Of a stretch of DNA of 64,000 nucleotides, positions 33,607 to 42,214 are shown in pieces. The translations under genes were made by a program, and so were the position numbers. This DNA comes from Geothrix sp. SG200 (lineage in GTDB: Bacteria > Acidobacteriota > Holophagae > Holophagales > Holophagaceae). How positions within the stretch are numbered: the first letter of the stretch is position 1; each line of letters opens with the position of its first letter. Below the pieces are notes generated by a model that saw only the letters and a program-made list of their open reading frames with translations, was not told the DNA's origin and ran no database searches. The DNA lies in the NCBI RefSeq assembly GCF_022808935.1, contig NZ_JAKZFR010000001.1:744001-808000 (forward strand), read 5' to 3'.

Positions 33607-34455
33607 ATGTCCCTGCTGATGACCGTCTCGATCCTCTGGGCCCTGTCCTTCGGCCTCACGGCCCAGGTGAGCGAGCTGGGGGCACCCTTCGTGACGGCCA
33701 TGCGGACCCTCCTGGCGGCACTGGTGTTCCTCCCCTTCCTGGATTCCAGGGGCCTCACACGGAGGCAGGTCCTGGCCTTCGCGGGCATCGGCGCCCTCCA
33801 ATTCGGCCTGATGTACCTGCTCTACATCGCCTCCTTCCATTGGCTGCGCTCCTCCGAAGTGGCGCTCTTCACCATCTTCACGCCCCTCTTCGTGACCCTG
33901 GTGAGCGACCTGCTGGACGGCCGCATGTCGTGGATGTTCCTCCTCACGGCCGCCCTGGCGGTGCTGGGGACGGGCATCTGCGTGTGGTCGGGACTGGGGC
34001 GCCGCGGGATCCTCCTGGGCTTCCTGCTCATGCAGGCCGCGAACCTCTGCTTCGCCCTTGGCCAGGTGCTCTACCGGCGCCTGGCGCCTGCCTCGGGCAA
34101 GCGGGATCGCGACCTCATGGGCCTGCTCTACCTGGGGGCCTCCGTGGTGGCCGTGGCCATGGCCGCGCCCTCCATCCCCTGGGTCCGCATCTCCGCCATG
34201 GGCCTGCGCCAATGGGCGGTGCTGGTCTATCTCGGCGCCGTGGCGTCGGGCCTGGGTTTCTTCCTCTTCAATGCCGGGGCCCGGCGGACGGACATCGGTA
34301 CCCTTGCCATCTTCAACAACATGAAGATCCCCCTGGCCATCCTGGCCTCGGGCCTGGTGTTCCGTGAAGCCGTGGACTGGCCGAGGCTCGCGGCCGGTGG
34401 CGCGGTGATCGCCTGCGCCCTTGGCTTGAACGGCCTCACTGGAGCAAGGCCATGA
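33607..34455 (+). CDS. EamA-type (DMT superfamily) transporter
   Basis: A 282-aa inner-membrane transporter with ten predicted helices in two EamA halves (about 1-130 and 140-280). Family hallmarks are the first-helix proline-free start with LWALSFGLTAQV, the segment SSEVALFTIFTPLFVTLVSD closing the first half, and the second-half repeat YLGAVASGLGFFLFNAGARR...IFNNMKIPLAILAS. Substrates of this superfamily include amino acids and metabolites; none can be assigned here. The stop overlaps the start of the MiaE-like gene (ATGA). Confidence 0.88.
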   Translation: MSLLMTVSILWALSFGLTAQVSELGAPFVTAMRTLLAALVFLPFLDSRGLTRRQVLAFAGIGALQFGLMYLLYIASFHWLRSSEVALFTIFTPLFVTLVSDLLDGRMSWMFLLTAALAVLGTGICVWSGLGRRGILLGFLLMQAANLCFALGQVLYRRLAPASGKRDRDLMGLLYLGASVVAVAMAAPSIPWVRISAMGLRQWAVLVYLGAVASGLGFFLFNAGARRTDIGTLAIFNNMKIPLAILASGLVFREAVDWPRLAAGGAVIACALGLNGLTGARP

Positions 34456-35048
34456 ACGCCTTCACGCCCCCCCTGGCCCTCCGGGCCGAGACTCCCTCCG
34501 AATGGGCCGAGGCCGCCCTGGCGGACCCGGAAGCCCTGTTGTCCGACCACGCCCACTGCGAGAAGAAGGCCGCTCTCACGGCCCTCAACCTGGCCCGCCA
34601 CCTGGGCGACATGGCCCGGGCCGCCGGGCTACTGGAGCGGCTGGCGGAGGAGGAGCTGGATCACCACCGCCGGGTGCTCGAGGGCCTCCAGGGCTTCGGC
34701 TGGACCCTGCGTCCGGACCGGGGGAACCCCTATGCCCAGGCGCTCCACCGGTCGGCCTCCAAGGGCCTGCTGGATCAGCTGCTCATCGCGGCCCTCATCG
34801 AGGCCCGCAGCTGCGAGCGGCTCTGGCTGCTGGAGCGCGCCGCCGCGACGCATCCGACCCTCGGGTCCGCTCCCTGGCTGGCCTTCCTGCTGGAGCTGGA
34901 ACGGTGCGAGGCCGGCCACGCCCAGGCCTATCGGAGCCTGGCGGAGGAGCGGTTCGGCCGGGAGGCCGCCCAGCAGCGGCTGGACTGGTGGCTGGACCGG
35001 GAGGCGGAGGCGATCCGGATCCAGCCCTGGAGGTCTGCTGTCCATTAG
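34452..35048 (+). CDS. miaE: tRNA-(ms2io6A)-hydroxylase, MiaE type
   Basis: A 198-aa ferritin-like diiron protein matching MiaE, which hydroxylates the isopentenyl group of ms2i6A37 in tRNA using O2. Iron ligands are visible in the expected spacing: Glu in DHAHCEKKAALTAL (about 37), Glu/His in LAEEELDHHRRVLEG (about 67-70), Glu in LIEARSCERLWLLE (about 117) and Glu/His in LERCEAGHAQAYRSL (about 150-156). Coupled to the upstream EamA gene by ATGA. The TAG stop lies within the left terminus of element E2. O2 use implies at least occasional oxic growth. Confidence 0.88.
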   Translation: MNAFTPPLALRAETPSEWAEAALADPEALLSDHAHCEKKAALTALNLARHLGDMARAAGLLERLAEEELDHHRRVLEGLQGFGWTLRPDRGNPYAQALHRSASKGLLDQLLIAALIEARSCERLWLLERAAATHPTLGSAPWLAFLLELERCEAGHAQAYRSLAEERFGREAAQQRLDWWLDREAEAIRIQPWRSAVH

Positions 35049-35386
35049 TGCCTGTTTTCAAAGTGGGACGCCGCCGCGACGCTGCCTAGCCGCGCTCATG
35101 GCAAGGCGGCGGCCGAAGGGCGATGCGGGACATCGTTCGAGGCCGGCAACGCAGCCAGGGGTGCGGCTGGGCAGCGTCCCCCTCTCCCTATCGCAGGCCC
35201 CGCCCGGGGCCTGCTCCTGCCCGGCGGAAAGCCGGGCAGAGGGCGGAACTGGCAAGGGGCGGCGCCCGGAGCGATGCTGCGTCAAGCTCCTCGTCGATGG
35301 GTCCACCATCGCCTTCGTCGCTTTCCTTGCCTCGCTTGGGCGGCGCCCCTTGCGCGGCCACGCCCCACTTTGAAAACAGGCCCTAA
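35045..35386. repeat. Structured intergenic element E2 (342 bp)
   Basis: A GC-rich non-coding unit between miaE and the TetR gene. Terminal inverted repeats: 35045-35070 against 35361-35386, 24 of 26 positions complementary, core GCCTGTTTTCAAAGTGGG. Interior hairpins include GCAGGCCCCG/CGGGGCCTGC-like pairs near 35195. It is homologous to E1 in reverse orientation: 22 identical bases at 35117-35138 and about 31 of 39 matches in the subterminal block 35322-35360. The outermost ~20 bp differ from E1, although each copy's own ends pair. The left end supplies the miaE stop codon. Confidence 0.75.
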
Positions 35387-35445
35387 GGTCTCTTAACCAG
35401 AAGTAGGCTCAACCGTGGCAGACTGGACTACCTCCGAGGCAGCCT

Positions 35446-36147
35446 ATGTCCACAGTTCCCGACCACGGTCTCAAAGAGATGGTGCCGGTCTTCGGGCCCG
35501 ACGCTCTCGGGGCCCAGGCCGGCGTGAGCTTCCACCACGCGCTGGCACGGCTCAGCGAGGGCGGCGACTTGAAGGCCCGCCTGCTGCTCTCGGCGCTCTC
35601 CCACTTTGCCGCCAAGGGCTACGATGGCGTGCAGGTGAAGGAGGTGGCCGAGGAAGCCGGCGTCTCCAAGCCCACCCTCTACTACCACTTCGGCAGCAAG
35701 GAGGGTCTCTTCCGGCAGCTCTGCCTCGTGTCCCTCTCGGCCATGGCCGTGCGCATCCAGCGGCTGGTCGAGCCGTTCCTGGCGTCGCCCATCCGGGGGG
35801 CCAAGGCCATTGACGAGGCCAGCGTGAAGCTCGCCCAGGCCTATCTCGATCTGCTCCTCGAGAGTCAGGAGTTCACCGGCTTCATCCTGCGGTCCATCGC
35901 CGTGCCGTCGCCGGATTCGGGATTCCGGGACCTCATGCCCCTGGTGGAGAAGGGGCTGGCCCCGCTGGGCCTCTTCATGAACCATGTGTTCGGCACGAGC
36001 CTGGAACAGGCGCGCAAGGAAGTGCTGCTGTTCACCTCCCTGGTGGGCGCCCTCATCGAGGAGAAGCTGCGCGATCCCCAATACCAGATCACTGGGGATG
36101 AGGTGCGGTGGGTGGCCCAGCGCTGGCTCCACGGCGTCCAGGGCTGA
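35446..36147 (+). CDS. TetR family transcriptional regulator
   Basis: A 233-aa TetR-type regulator. The N-terminal helix-turn-helix is preceded by a ~35-residue extension and reads KEVAEEAGVSKPTLYYHFGSKEGLF (about 64-88 in total; key residues GVSKPTLYYHF), with the first helix LLLSALSHFAAKGYDGVQV before it. The C-terminal ligand-binding domain is divergent, as usual. It precedes the M61 peptidase gene by 19 bp and might control it and the glycosyltransferase. No palindromic operator is obvious in the short upstream gap next to element E2. Confidence 0.88.
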   Translation: MSTVPDHGLKEMVPVFGPDALGAQAGVSFHHALARLSEGGDLKARLLLSALSHFAAKGYDGVQVKEVAEEAGVSKPTLYYHFGSKEGLFRQLCLVSLSAMAVRIQRLVEPFLASPIRGAKAIDEASVKLAQAYLDLLLESQEFTGFILRSIAVPSPDSGFRDLMPLVEKGLAPLGLFMNHVFGTSLEQARKEVLLFTSLVGALIEEKLRDPQYQITGDEVRWVAQRWLHGVQG

Positions 36148-36166
36148 CATTCGAGGGAAGGGCACC

Positions 36167-37966
36167 ATGGCCAAGCTCGCCCCCATCAGGGCCACCCTCC
36201 GTCCGCTGGACCTGCCCCAGCATCTCTTCGAAGTCGAGCTGGCGGTCCCCGCCGAAGCCCTGAGTTCAGGCGCGGTGGCCGCGCTGCCCGCCTGGACGCC
36301 CGGTTCGTATCTGGTGCGGGACTACGCGCGGTTCGTGGACCGCGTGCGGGTTCTGGAGGGCCGCCGGGAACGACCCCTGGAGAAGCTCGACAAGCAGCGC
36401 TGGCGGGTGCCGGCGTCCAAGCGGGACCTCGTCCTCCGCTACCGTGTGTATGGCAATGACCTTACGGTGCGGACGAACCATGTGGACGCCGCCCACGCGC
36501 AGATCATCCCCGCCGCCACCTTCCTCTACCTGGAGGATCAGCTCGACCGGCCCGTGGAGGTCCGTTTCGAGGGCTTTCCCGGCGACTGGAAGGTGGCTTC
36601 CGCCCTGCCGCGGAAGCAAGGCGCCTGCCTGGCGAAGGATTTCGACACACTCGTGGATTCGCCGTTCGAGCTGGGCGCCTTCCGGATCCGAACCTTCAAG
36701 ACGGGCGGCACGACCTTCGAGCTTGTGTTCACCGGGCCGCACAACGGCGATGAAGGACGCATGGCCGAGGCCACGCGGAAGATCGTGGAGGCCGCGGGCG
36801 CCATCTTCGGCGGCTTTCCCTTCAAGCGGTACGTCTTCTTCGTCACCTTCACGCCCAAGCTGCGCGGCGGCCTCGAGCACAGGGACTGCACCAGCCTCAT
36901 CGCCGACAGCCATGCCTTCGACAAGCCCGAGGGCTATTTCGCCCTCTATCAGCTCGTAGCCCACGAGTTCTTCCACGCCTGGAACGTGAAGCGGCTTCAC
37001 GATCCGGCCCTGGGGCCCTTCGACTACAGCCGGGAGAACCCCACGAAGATGCTCTGGTTCCACGAGGGGCTCACGTCGTACATGGAGCACGTGATCGTCC
37101 TGCGGGCCGGCGTGGTGCCCTGGAGCCACACCGCGAAGGAGCTGGCCAAGTGCTGGAGCGAGCAGGTGCAGCGTCCCGGGCGGCTGGAGCAGAGTCTGGA
37201 GGAGTCCAGCTGGGATGCCTGGATCCGCTTCTACAAGCAGCATGAGTTCAGCCCCAACAGCTCGGTCAGCTACTACGACAAGGGCGAGATGGTGGCCTGG
37301 CTCATGGATGCCACCCTCCGGGAGGGCAGCCGCGGAAAGGCCGGACTGGCGGATCTCTTCGCCCTGCTCTGGACGCGCCACGGCGAGGCCGGCCTTACGG
37401 ATACGGATGTGCGCCAAGCCTTCCGGGAGCTCTCCGGAAATGACCCGGAGCCCTTCTGGGACGCCTACATCTCAGGCCGTGCGGAGCTGGACCCTGCGCC
37501 CCTCCAGCGCGCCTTCGGCCTGTTGATGGAAGTCCGGGCGCCCTGGGAATCCCTCGGCCCCGAAGAGGCCAAGGACCCTGCGGCCCAGCGACGGGCCCGA
37601 TCCTGGACGGGCCTGGTGCTGACCCCCAATGGACCCACCATCCAGAACGTGATTCCCGGCAGCCCCGCCGCCAGGGCAGGCCTCAGCTTCGGCATGGAGA
37701 TCCTGGCGGTGGACGGCTGGCGCACCACGACCGCCGCCGAGGCTCAGAGGTACCTCGCAGACCCCGGACCCGGTGGAACGGTTGCGGTCCTGGCGGCGGA
37801 CCGGGGCCGGGTGTTGGCGGTTGACGTGCCCGTGGTCGAGAGCCCCGATCGCTCCCACCGGCTGGCGGTGGATTCCCGGGCCGGCACCACGCAGCGGATC
37901 GCGTTCTCGGCGTCCTACGGCCAGGCCCTCCCCTCCGCGCCGGTGAAGCGGGGCGGGCGCCGGTGA
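36167..37966 (+). CDS. M61 family (glycyl aminopeptidase-like) metallopeptidase with PDZ domain
   Basis: A 599-aa M61 peptidase. The N-terminal beta domain includes ALPAWTPGSYLVRDYARFVD, a family signature. The gluzincin site is HEFFHAWNVKR (about 265-275, HExxH with both His as zinc ligands) and the third ligand Glu is in WFHEGLTSYME (about 300). A C-terminal PDZ-like domain (about 480-560) has VIPGSPAARAGLSFGMEILA. No signal peptide is seen, so a cytoplasmic aminopeptidase is likely, as for several family members. Start 36167 follows GGGAAGGG. The stop overlaps the GTG start of the glycosyltransferase. Confidence 0.92.
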   Translation: MAKLAPIRATLRPLDLPQHLFEVELAVPAEALSSGAVAALPAWTPGSYLVRDYARFVDRVRVLEGRRERPLEKLDKQRWRVPASKRDLVLRYRVYGNDLTVRTNHVDAAHAQIIPAATFLYLEDQLDRPVEVRFEGFPGDWKVASALPRKQGACLAKDFDTLVDSPFELGAFRIRTFKTGGTTFELVFTGPHNGDEGRMAEATRKIVEAAGAIFGGFPFKRYVFFVTFTPKLRGGLEHRDCTSLIADSHAFDKPEGYFALYQLVAHEFFHAWNVKRLHDPALGPFDYSRENPTKMLWFHEGLTSYMEHVIVLRAGVVPWSHTAKELAKCWSEQVQRPGRLEQSLEESSWDAWIRFYKQHEFSPNSSVSYYDKGEMVAWLMDATLREGSRGKAGLADLFALLWTRHGEAGLTDTDVRQAFRELSGNDPEPFWDAYISGRAELDPAPLQRAFGLLMEVRAPWESLGPEEAKDPAAQRRARSWTGLVLTPNGPTIQNVIPGSPAARAGLSFGMEILAVDGWRTTTAAEAQRYLADPGPGGTVAVLAADRGRVLAVDVPVVESPDRSHRLAVDSRAGTTQRIAFSASYGQALPSAPVKRGGRR

Positions 37967-38634
37967 GGATCGCCGCGATCCTCGCCGCCCACGACGAGGC
38001 GGATCACATCGGAGCGGTGCTGGAGGGCCTGAAGCCATTCGGCCTCCAGCGCGTGCTGGTGGTGGATGACGGTTCCTCGGACCGCACCGGGTCCGTGGCC
38101 GCCGCCCATGGCGCCGAGGTTCTGCGCCTGGAGCCGGGGCAGGGCGGGGGGAAGGGGCAGGCCCTGCGGGCGGGGATCGCCCGCCTGCGCCCCGACGCCT
38201 TCGACTTCTACCTGTTCCTGGACGCGGACGGCCAGCATGATCCGGTCGACCTTCAGCGCTTCCTGGATCACCTCGCCTCACACCCGGACGCAGACTTCCT
38301 GATCGGTTCGCGTCTCCTGGACCGGGCGAAGATCCCTGCCAAGCGCTGGCGCACCAACGCCCTGGGCACCTGGACTCTGGGCCGCATCGCCGGCGTCACC
38401 TGGGAGGACAGTCAGAGCGGCTTCCGCATGATCCGCAAGAAGGTGCTGGATCGGCTGGAGCTGAAGTCGCGCGGATTCGCCATCGAGATGGAGATCGCGA
38501 TGAAGGCGGCCGACTGGAAGCTGCGGTGGGTCCACGTGCCCATCCGGGCCATCTATCAGCCGGGACCCGTGAGGAGCCATTTCCGCGGCGTGATGGATAC
38601 CTGGCTGATCGCCTGGGAATCCCTGAAGTGCTAG
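37963..38634 (+). CDS. Family 2 glycosyltransferase (dolichyl-phosphate-mannose-synthase-like)
   Basis: A 223-aa GT-A glycosyltransferase. Motifs: ILAAHDEADHIGAVLEGL, VVDDGSSDRTG (nucleotide-sugar Asp), FLDADGQHDPVDLQRFLDHL (metal-binding DxD-type DADGQ) and GVTWEDSQSGFRMIRKKVL. This is the catalytic pattern of DPM/polyprenyl-phosphate sugar transferases. It lacks the C-terminal membrane helices some relatives have. GTG start (37963) overlaps the peptidase stop. The last 11 codons are part of a 34-bp sequence duplicated 109 bp downstream around a palindrome. Donor and acceptor unknown; lipid-linked sugar or glycan synthesis likely. Confidence 0.87.
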   Translation: MRIAAILAAHDEADHIGAVLEGLKPFGLQRVLVVDDGSSDRTGSVAAAHGAEVLRLEPGQGGGKGQALRAGIARLRPDAFDFYLFLDADGQHDPVDLQRFLDHLASHPDADFLIGSRLLDRAKIPAKRWRTNALGTWTLGRIAGVTWEDSQSGFRMIRKKVLDRLELKSRGFAIEMEIAMKAADWKLRWVHVPIRAIYQPGPVRSHFRGVMDTWLIAWESLKC

Positions 38635-38741
38635 CTGGCTTCAACCCGGTCAGGCCTTGTCACTTGGCGCTGCCCTGCAGCGCCAAGCTCGGGCCTGATC
38701 CGGGTTGACCTGGCTGATCGCCTGGGAATCCCTGAAGTGCT
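38599..38741. repeat. Palindrome flanked by 34-bp direct duplication of a gene end
   Basis: Direct repeats at 38599-38632 and 38708-38741 are identical over 34 bases; the first is the real 3' end of the glycosyltransferase gene. Between them a long palindrome (38641-38708) pairs TCAACCCGG-TCAGGCC with GGCCTGATCCGGGTTGA, and internally CTTGGCGCTG with CAGCGCCAAG. This looks like an insertion that duplicated its target, or a recombination product. The hairpin could also terminate transcription. Confidence 0.8.
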
Positions 38742-38779
38742 GAACGGGCGCCGGCCCTCGCGGACCGGCGCCGGGCAGG

Positions 38780-40822
38780 TCACTTGGCGGCGTTGTGCGC
38801 GGCTGGCGCGTGCGCCTGAACCACCTGGGCCTCGGAGGCGCCGGTCGCGGGGGTGATGACGCGAAGCAGGGCCTGGAGACGGGTCTGCATCTCCTTGTCG
38901 TCCACCTTGCCCACCCGGGCCAGGTAGAGGGTGAACAGATCGGGACTGTCCGCGTTCGTCGTGCCCGGCTTCAGGAAGGCCTGGTGCACCGCGGCGATGC
39001 GGCTGGCACCCTCCTCTTCGAAGGTCCGCCGGGTGTAGGGGTGACGCTGCTTGGCGATCTCCTTCCAGCTCTTTTGATCGCCATTCGGCATGTTCGGCGT
39101 GGGGTGGAGATGCTTCAGCAGGACGAAGTAGTTGTCTTCCTCGTCTTCGGAAATGCTCACGCGGCGCAGGTCCCAGACCACATCCCCGCCCTTCCGGGAG
39201 AAGCCCATGTTCAGGATGAGAAAGGCCTTCGGGGAGAGCTCGACCTGGCTGGAATCCAGCTCGAGCCTTGTCCAGAGCGCCTGCAGGCGGAGGTGCTTGC
39301 CCTCCTTGAAGTCGAAGGCCATGTCCTTCAGGGCCGAGGGCAGGCGGTCCCGGTGCTTCAGGTACTCCACCCAGTCCCGCAGCTCGCCGGCGTAGGGGAT
39401 GTAGGTGTAGTCGAGAAACTTGGGAAGGTCGTAGAGCCAGGGCATGAGGCTGGACGAGTCCACGAACTTGACGGCCATGACCACGCCGCCGGGGACCAGG
39501 GTGGTGTAGGTCAGGACGGAGCCATCATCGTAGGGTGTGAACCAGATGGCCTGCTGCCAGGGGCGCCCGAGGCGGTCTACATGGGGCTGCACCTGGTAGG
39601 GGTCTCCGAAGGAGGTGACCCGGATGTCCTGCCCGCCCACGGTGCGGGTGACTCGGGCTCCTTTCAGCAGCAGGTCCATGGCGACCCTGGGCTTGGCCAG
39701 GAGATCGCCAACGGCCACGTCGTCCGGATGACGGAGCATGAAGAGGTAGACATTGTCGGCCTGGGCATAGAGGAGGCGGCCGTTCTTCGGGAGATCGTTC
39801 TTCTTGTATTCCAGGCCCGAGATCGCCCAGGTCTTGGTGGTCGTGTCGCGGAAGATCACTTCGGGCTTGCCGCTGGTGGGAATGTCCCCGATGGCCGCCT
39901 CGCTGGCCTCGCCCTCGGGGAACAGCTCCCCCCGGAGACTCGCGAACAGGGCATCCATGGACTGGATGTAGAAGGTCTTCTCCCGGGCGGCGATTTCCTG
40001 CCTGAGCTCGGAGTACGGGCGCGGCAGGGGGAGATCGAACACTCGGTCCAGCGCCTTCGATTTCTCGGGGAAGAGGGAGAAGCTGAAGGTCACCTTGTTG
40101 AAGAAGGCGGCCCTGTCGGGTTTCATGGCCTTCAGCTCGGCGGTGGGCAGGGAATAGCAGATGTTGTCCTTCTTCCCGAGGACCACGCCCACCACTCGGC
40201 CCTGGGGATCCACCAGCGGACCGCCCGAGTTGCCTGGATTCACGCCGGCGCTGCTCTTCAGCAGGTTCCAGGCGCCGCTCATGGGTTCGGGAAGGGTGCC
40301 GATCACCTCGCCGGGCCGGATCACGAGGCCTTCTCCGTAGGCGTTCCCCACGGTGAAGACCGGCTCGTTCTCGCGGAAACCGGGGCGCAGGTCCAGCCAC
40401 CGGTCGAAGGTGCGCCCCTTGACCGAGAACCGGATCACGTCCCGCTGCTCATCCAGGGCCAGGATGCGGTCCACTTCCCAGACGTTCTGCTTGGCGTCGC
40501 GGATGTAGCAGGTGGTGTAGCCCCTGGAGGCGTGGATGGACCGGAACACGTGGTGAGCCGTCACCAGCTCGTTCTTCGAGACGGCGAAGGCGGTTCCGAT
40601 GGAGATGTAGGGATCGTTCCGGAGGTTGAAGGGGACCAGGTCCCAGGGGAGTTCCTTCTCATAGGACACGGGGTCCTTGGCGGGGTCGGGGCGGGCGACC
40701 ACCACCTCGAAGCTGGCTTCCGTGACGCGGGCCTTCACGGCCGGGGCCAGGGCGGTCTCCTGGCCCAGGAGGGCGGTGGCGGCCACCAGGCAAGGGAGCA
40801 GCAGAGGGATCAGCAGTCGCAT
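38780..40822 (-). CDS. Exported trypsin-like serine protease with long C-terminal region
   Basis: A 680-aa secreted protein: signal peptide (MRLLIPLLLPCLVAATALLG), then an S1-type chymotrypsin-fold protease domain (about 40-250). The triad is visible as His in LVTAHHVFRS (about 87), Asp in EQRDVIRFSV (about 127) and Ser in VNPGNSGGPLVD (about 192). There is no PDZ domain. The remaining ~430 residues form no domain I can name. They contain aromatic-rich stretches (PYDDGSVLTYTTLVPGGVV) and helices, and may recognise substrate or a membrane partner. Start at 40822 is chosen for the signal peptide. Stands alone between opposite-strand genes; a periplasmic quality-control or processing role is only inference. 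Confidence 0.83.
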   Translation of the reverse strand: MRLLIPLLLPCLVAATALLGQETALAPAVKARVTEASFEVVVARPDPAKDPVSYEKELPWDLVPFNLRNDPYISIGTAFAVSKNELVTAHHVFRSIHASRGYTTCYIRDAKQNVWEVDRILALDEQRDVIRFSVKGRTFDRWLDLRPGFRENEPVFTVGNAYGEGLVIRPGEVIGTLPEPMSGAWNLLKSSAGVNPGNSGGPLVDPQGRVVGVVLGKKDNICYSLPTAELKAMKPDRAAFFNKVTFSFSLFPEKSKALDRVFDLPLPRPYSELRQEIAAREKTFYIQSMDALFASLRGELFPEGEASEAAIGDIPTSGKPEVIFRDTTTKTWAISGLEYKKNDLPKNGRLLYAQADNVYLFMLRHPDDVAVGDLLAKPRVAMDLLLKGARVTRTVGGQDIRVTSFGDPYQVQPHVDRLGRPWQQAIWFTPYDDGSVLTYTTLVPGGVVMAVKFVDSSSLMPWLYDLPKFLDYTYIPYAGELRDWVEYLKHRDRLPSALKDMAFDFKEGKHLRLQALWTRLELDSSQVELSPKAFLILNMGFSRKGGDVVWDLRRVSISEDEEDNYFVLLKHLHPTPNMPNGDQKSWKEIAKQRHPYTRRTFEEEGASRIAAVHQAFLKPGTTNADSPDLFTLYLARVGKVDDKEMQTRLQALLRVITPATGASEAQVVQAHAPAAHNAAK

Positions 40823-40946
40823 GGGTCTTCCTTCGTCTGGCTGGGACCTGGGTCCATCCGTGAGGGGGGATGGCTCGAGTGTATTCGAAAAAAGGAGCGC
40901 GTCCGGTGGACTTGGGATCCATTCCCTTCGGGGGTACCTTGGTCGC

Positions 40947-40994
40947 ATGGCGATGGAATCTTTTGATCTGCAGGCGCGGGGCGGGGCCCGATGA
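40947..40994 (+). other. Possible 15-codon leader ORF overlapping rnhB start
   Basis: An ATG at 40947 opens a 15-codon frame (MAMESFDLQARGGAR) whose TGA overlaps the rnhB ATG as ATGA. This is the arrangement used for translational coupling. It could be a leader peptide or chance; no own ribosome binding site is obvious. Confidence 0.3.
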
Positions 40995-41800
40995 ATCCCC
41001 TGGATTGGGACCTGGGCAATGTTCCGCCGGGGGTGCCGTGGGGCGGCGTGGACGAGGCGGGCCGGGGGGCCTGGGCCGGGCCGGTGGTGGCCGCCTGTGC
41101 GGTGCTGGACGCGGACACGGTGCGACGCTGGGCCCATGTGCTGAGGGGCGTCCGGGACAGCAAGCAGCTGAACCCCGAGAAGCGCGAGGTCATGGCGGCA
41201 GAGCTGAAGTCCATCCTCCCCGCCTACGGCATCGCCGAGATGGACCCGATGGCGATCGATCGGGAGAACATCCTCGAGGCCACCATGATGGCCATGCGGC
41301 AGGCGGCGAAGGATCTCTCCATCCGTCCCCGCATCCTGTTCGTGGACGGCAACCGTGCCCCCGGGACGGGCCTGCTGGAGCGGCTGGTGGTGGACGGGGA
41401 TGCCATCAGCTGCGCCATCGGGGCCGCGAGCATCCTGGCCAAGGCCCACCGGGACGCGCTCATGATCGCCATGGAGGAGCTTCATCCTGGCTACGGCTTC
41501 GGGCAGCACAAAGGCTACGGGACTGCCCTTCACCGGGCCCGGATCGTCGAGCTGGGCGTCTCCCCGATCCACCGCATCAGCTATGCGCCAGTCGCGGCCA
41601 TGCAGCAGGTGGATGAAGGCCTTCGCGAGGCGCTTCGCCACAGTCTGGACACCTGCGCCTCGGTGGCGGAGCTGCAGGCCTGGGTGCAGACGGACCTTCG
41701 GCCCGCCTACGGCCGGCTGAAGCTCGTGTGGGTGGAAACGCTCCGCCGCCGGTATGCGGATCGGCTCGCCCGGTTCGCCAGCGAAGAAGGTCTTGAATGA
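40991..41800 (+). CDS. rnhB: Ribonuclease HII
   Basis: A 269-aa RNase HII that cleaves RNA in RNA-DNA hybrids, including single ribonucleotides in DNA. Catalytic acidic residues appear in GGVDEAGRGAWAGP (Asp-Glu, about 19-20), RILFVDGNR (Asp, about 118) and in AIGAASILAKAHRD (about 147-160), the family's standard blocks. It is longer than usual (about 200-220 aa) because of a ~50-residue C-terminal extension after the PIHRISYAPV motif. The stop overlaps the MutT-like start (ATGA). The two form a genome-maintenance pair upstream of tolB. Confidence 0.94.
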   Translation: MNPLDWDLGNVPPGVPWGGVDEAGRGAWAGPVVAACAVLDADTVRRWAHVLRGVRDSKQLNPEKREVMAAELKSILPAYGIAEMDPMAIDRENILEATMMAMRQAAKDLSIRPRILFVDGNRAPGTGLLERLVVDGDAISCAIGAASILAKAHRDALMIAMEELHPGYGFGQHKGYGTALHRARIVELGVSPIHRISYAPVAAMQQVDEGLREALRHSLDTCASVAELQAWVQTDLRPAYGRLKLVWVETLRRRYADRLARFASEEGLE

Positions 41801-42177
41801 CCGATGTGGCGCTGGCCCTGATCCAGTCCCGAGGGCGCTGGTTCCTCCAGCGCCGGGCGCCCTCGAATCCGGTGATGCCGGGGCTGTGGGAATTCCCGGG
41901 CGGGAAGGTGGAGGCCCGGGAGACTCCCCTCGACGCGCTTCGCCGGGAGCTCCTGGAAGAGGTCGGCATGAAGCCCGAAGCAGCCACCGCGCTGCCGACG
42001 CTGGAGGGGCCCGTGCGTCTCCATCCGTTCGTGGTCCATGGGGCGGGTGCCCCCCGGACCGAGCTGGCCTGGGGGTGGTTCACCCTGGAGGAGATGGCGC
42101 ATCTTCCCATTCCGCCGGCCAACGTCGAACTCATCGGCCGCCTCAATGGGGTCCCGTCTCCGGATGTCGCGGACTGA
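41797..42177 (+). CDS. NUDIX hydrolase, probable MutT-like 8-oxo-dGTP diphosphatase
   Basis: A 126-aa NUDIX protein. The 23-residue Nudix box spans about 31-53, with GKVEARE at its start and RRELLEEVGM at its end (G-x5-E-x7-R-E-L-x-E-E-x-G). The N-terminal WFLQRR and PGLWEFPGG resemble MutT and CTP-pyrophosphohydrolase-like enzymes that sanitise oxidised nucleotides. It starts in an ATGA overlap with rnhB, supporting a repair or sanitation role. MutY, which acts in the same 8-oxoG defence, is encoded at 46996-48090. Exact substrate is not certain. Confidence 0.88.
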   Translation: MTDVALALIQSRGRWFLQRRAPSNPVMPGLWEFPGGKVEARETPLDALRRELLEEVGMKPEAATALPTLEGPVRLHPFVVHGAGAPRTELAWGWFTLEEMAHLPIPPANVELIGRLNGVPSPDVAD

Positions 42178-42214
42178 TCTGATAGGCTGGACTCTCCCCA
42201 GGCCCGGAGCTGCC

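Noticed and set aside
35058-35373. Short open frames inside element E2
   Set aside because: Frames are Arg/Pro/Gly-rich, lack ribosome binding sites and are not conserved in frame between E1 and E2.
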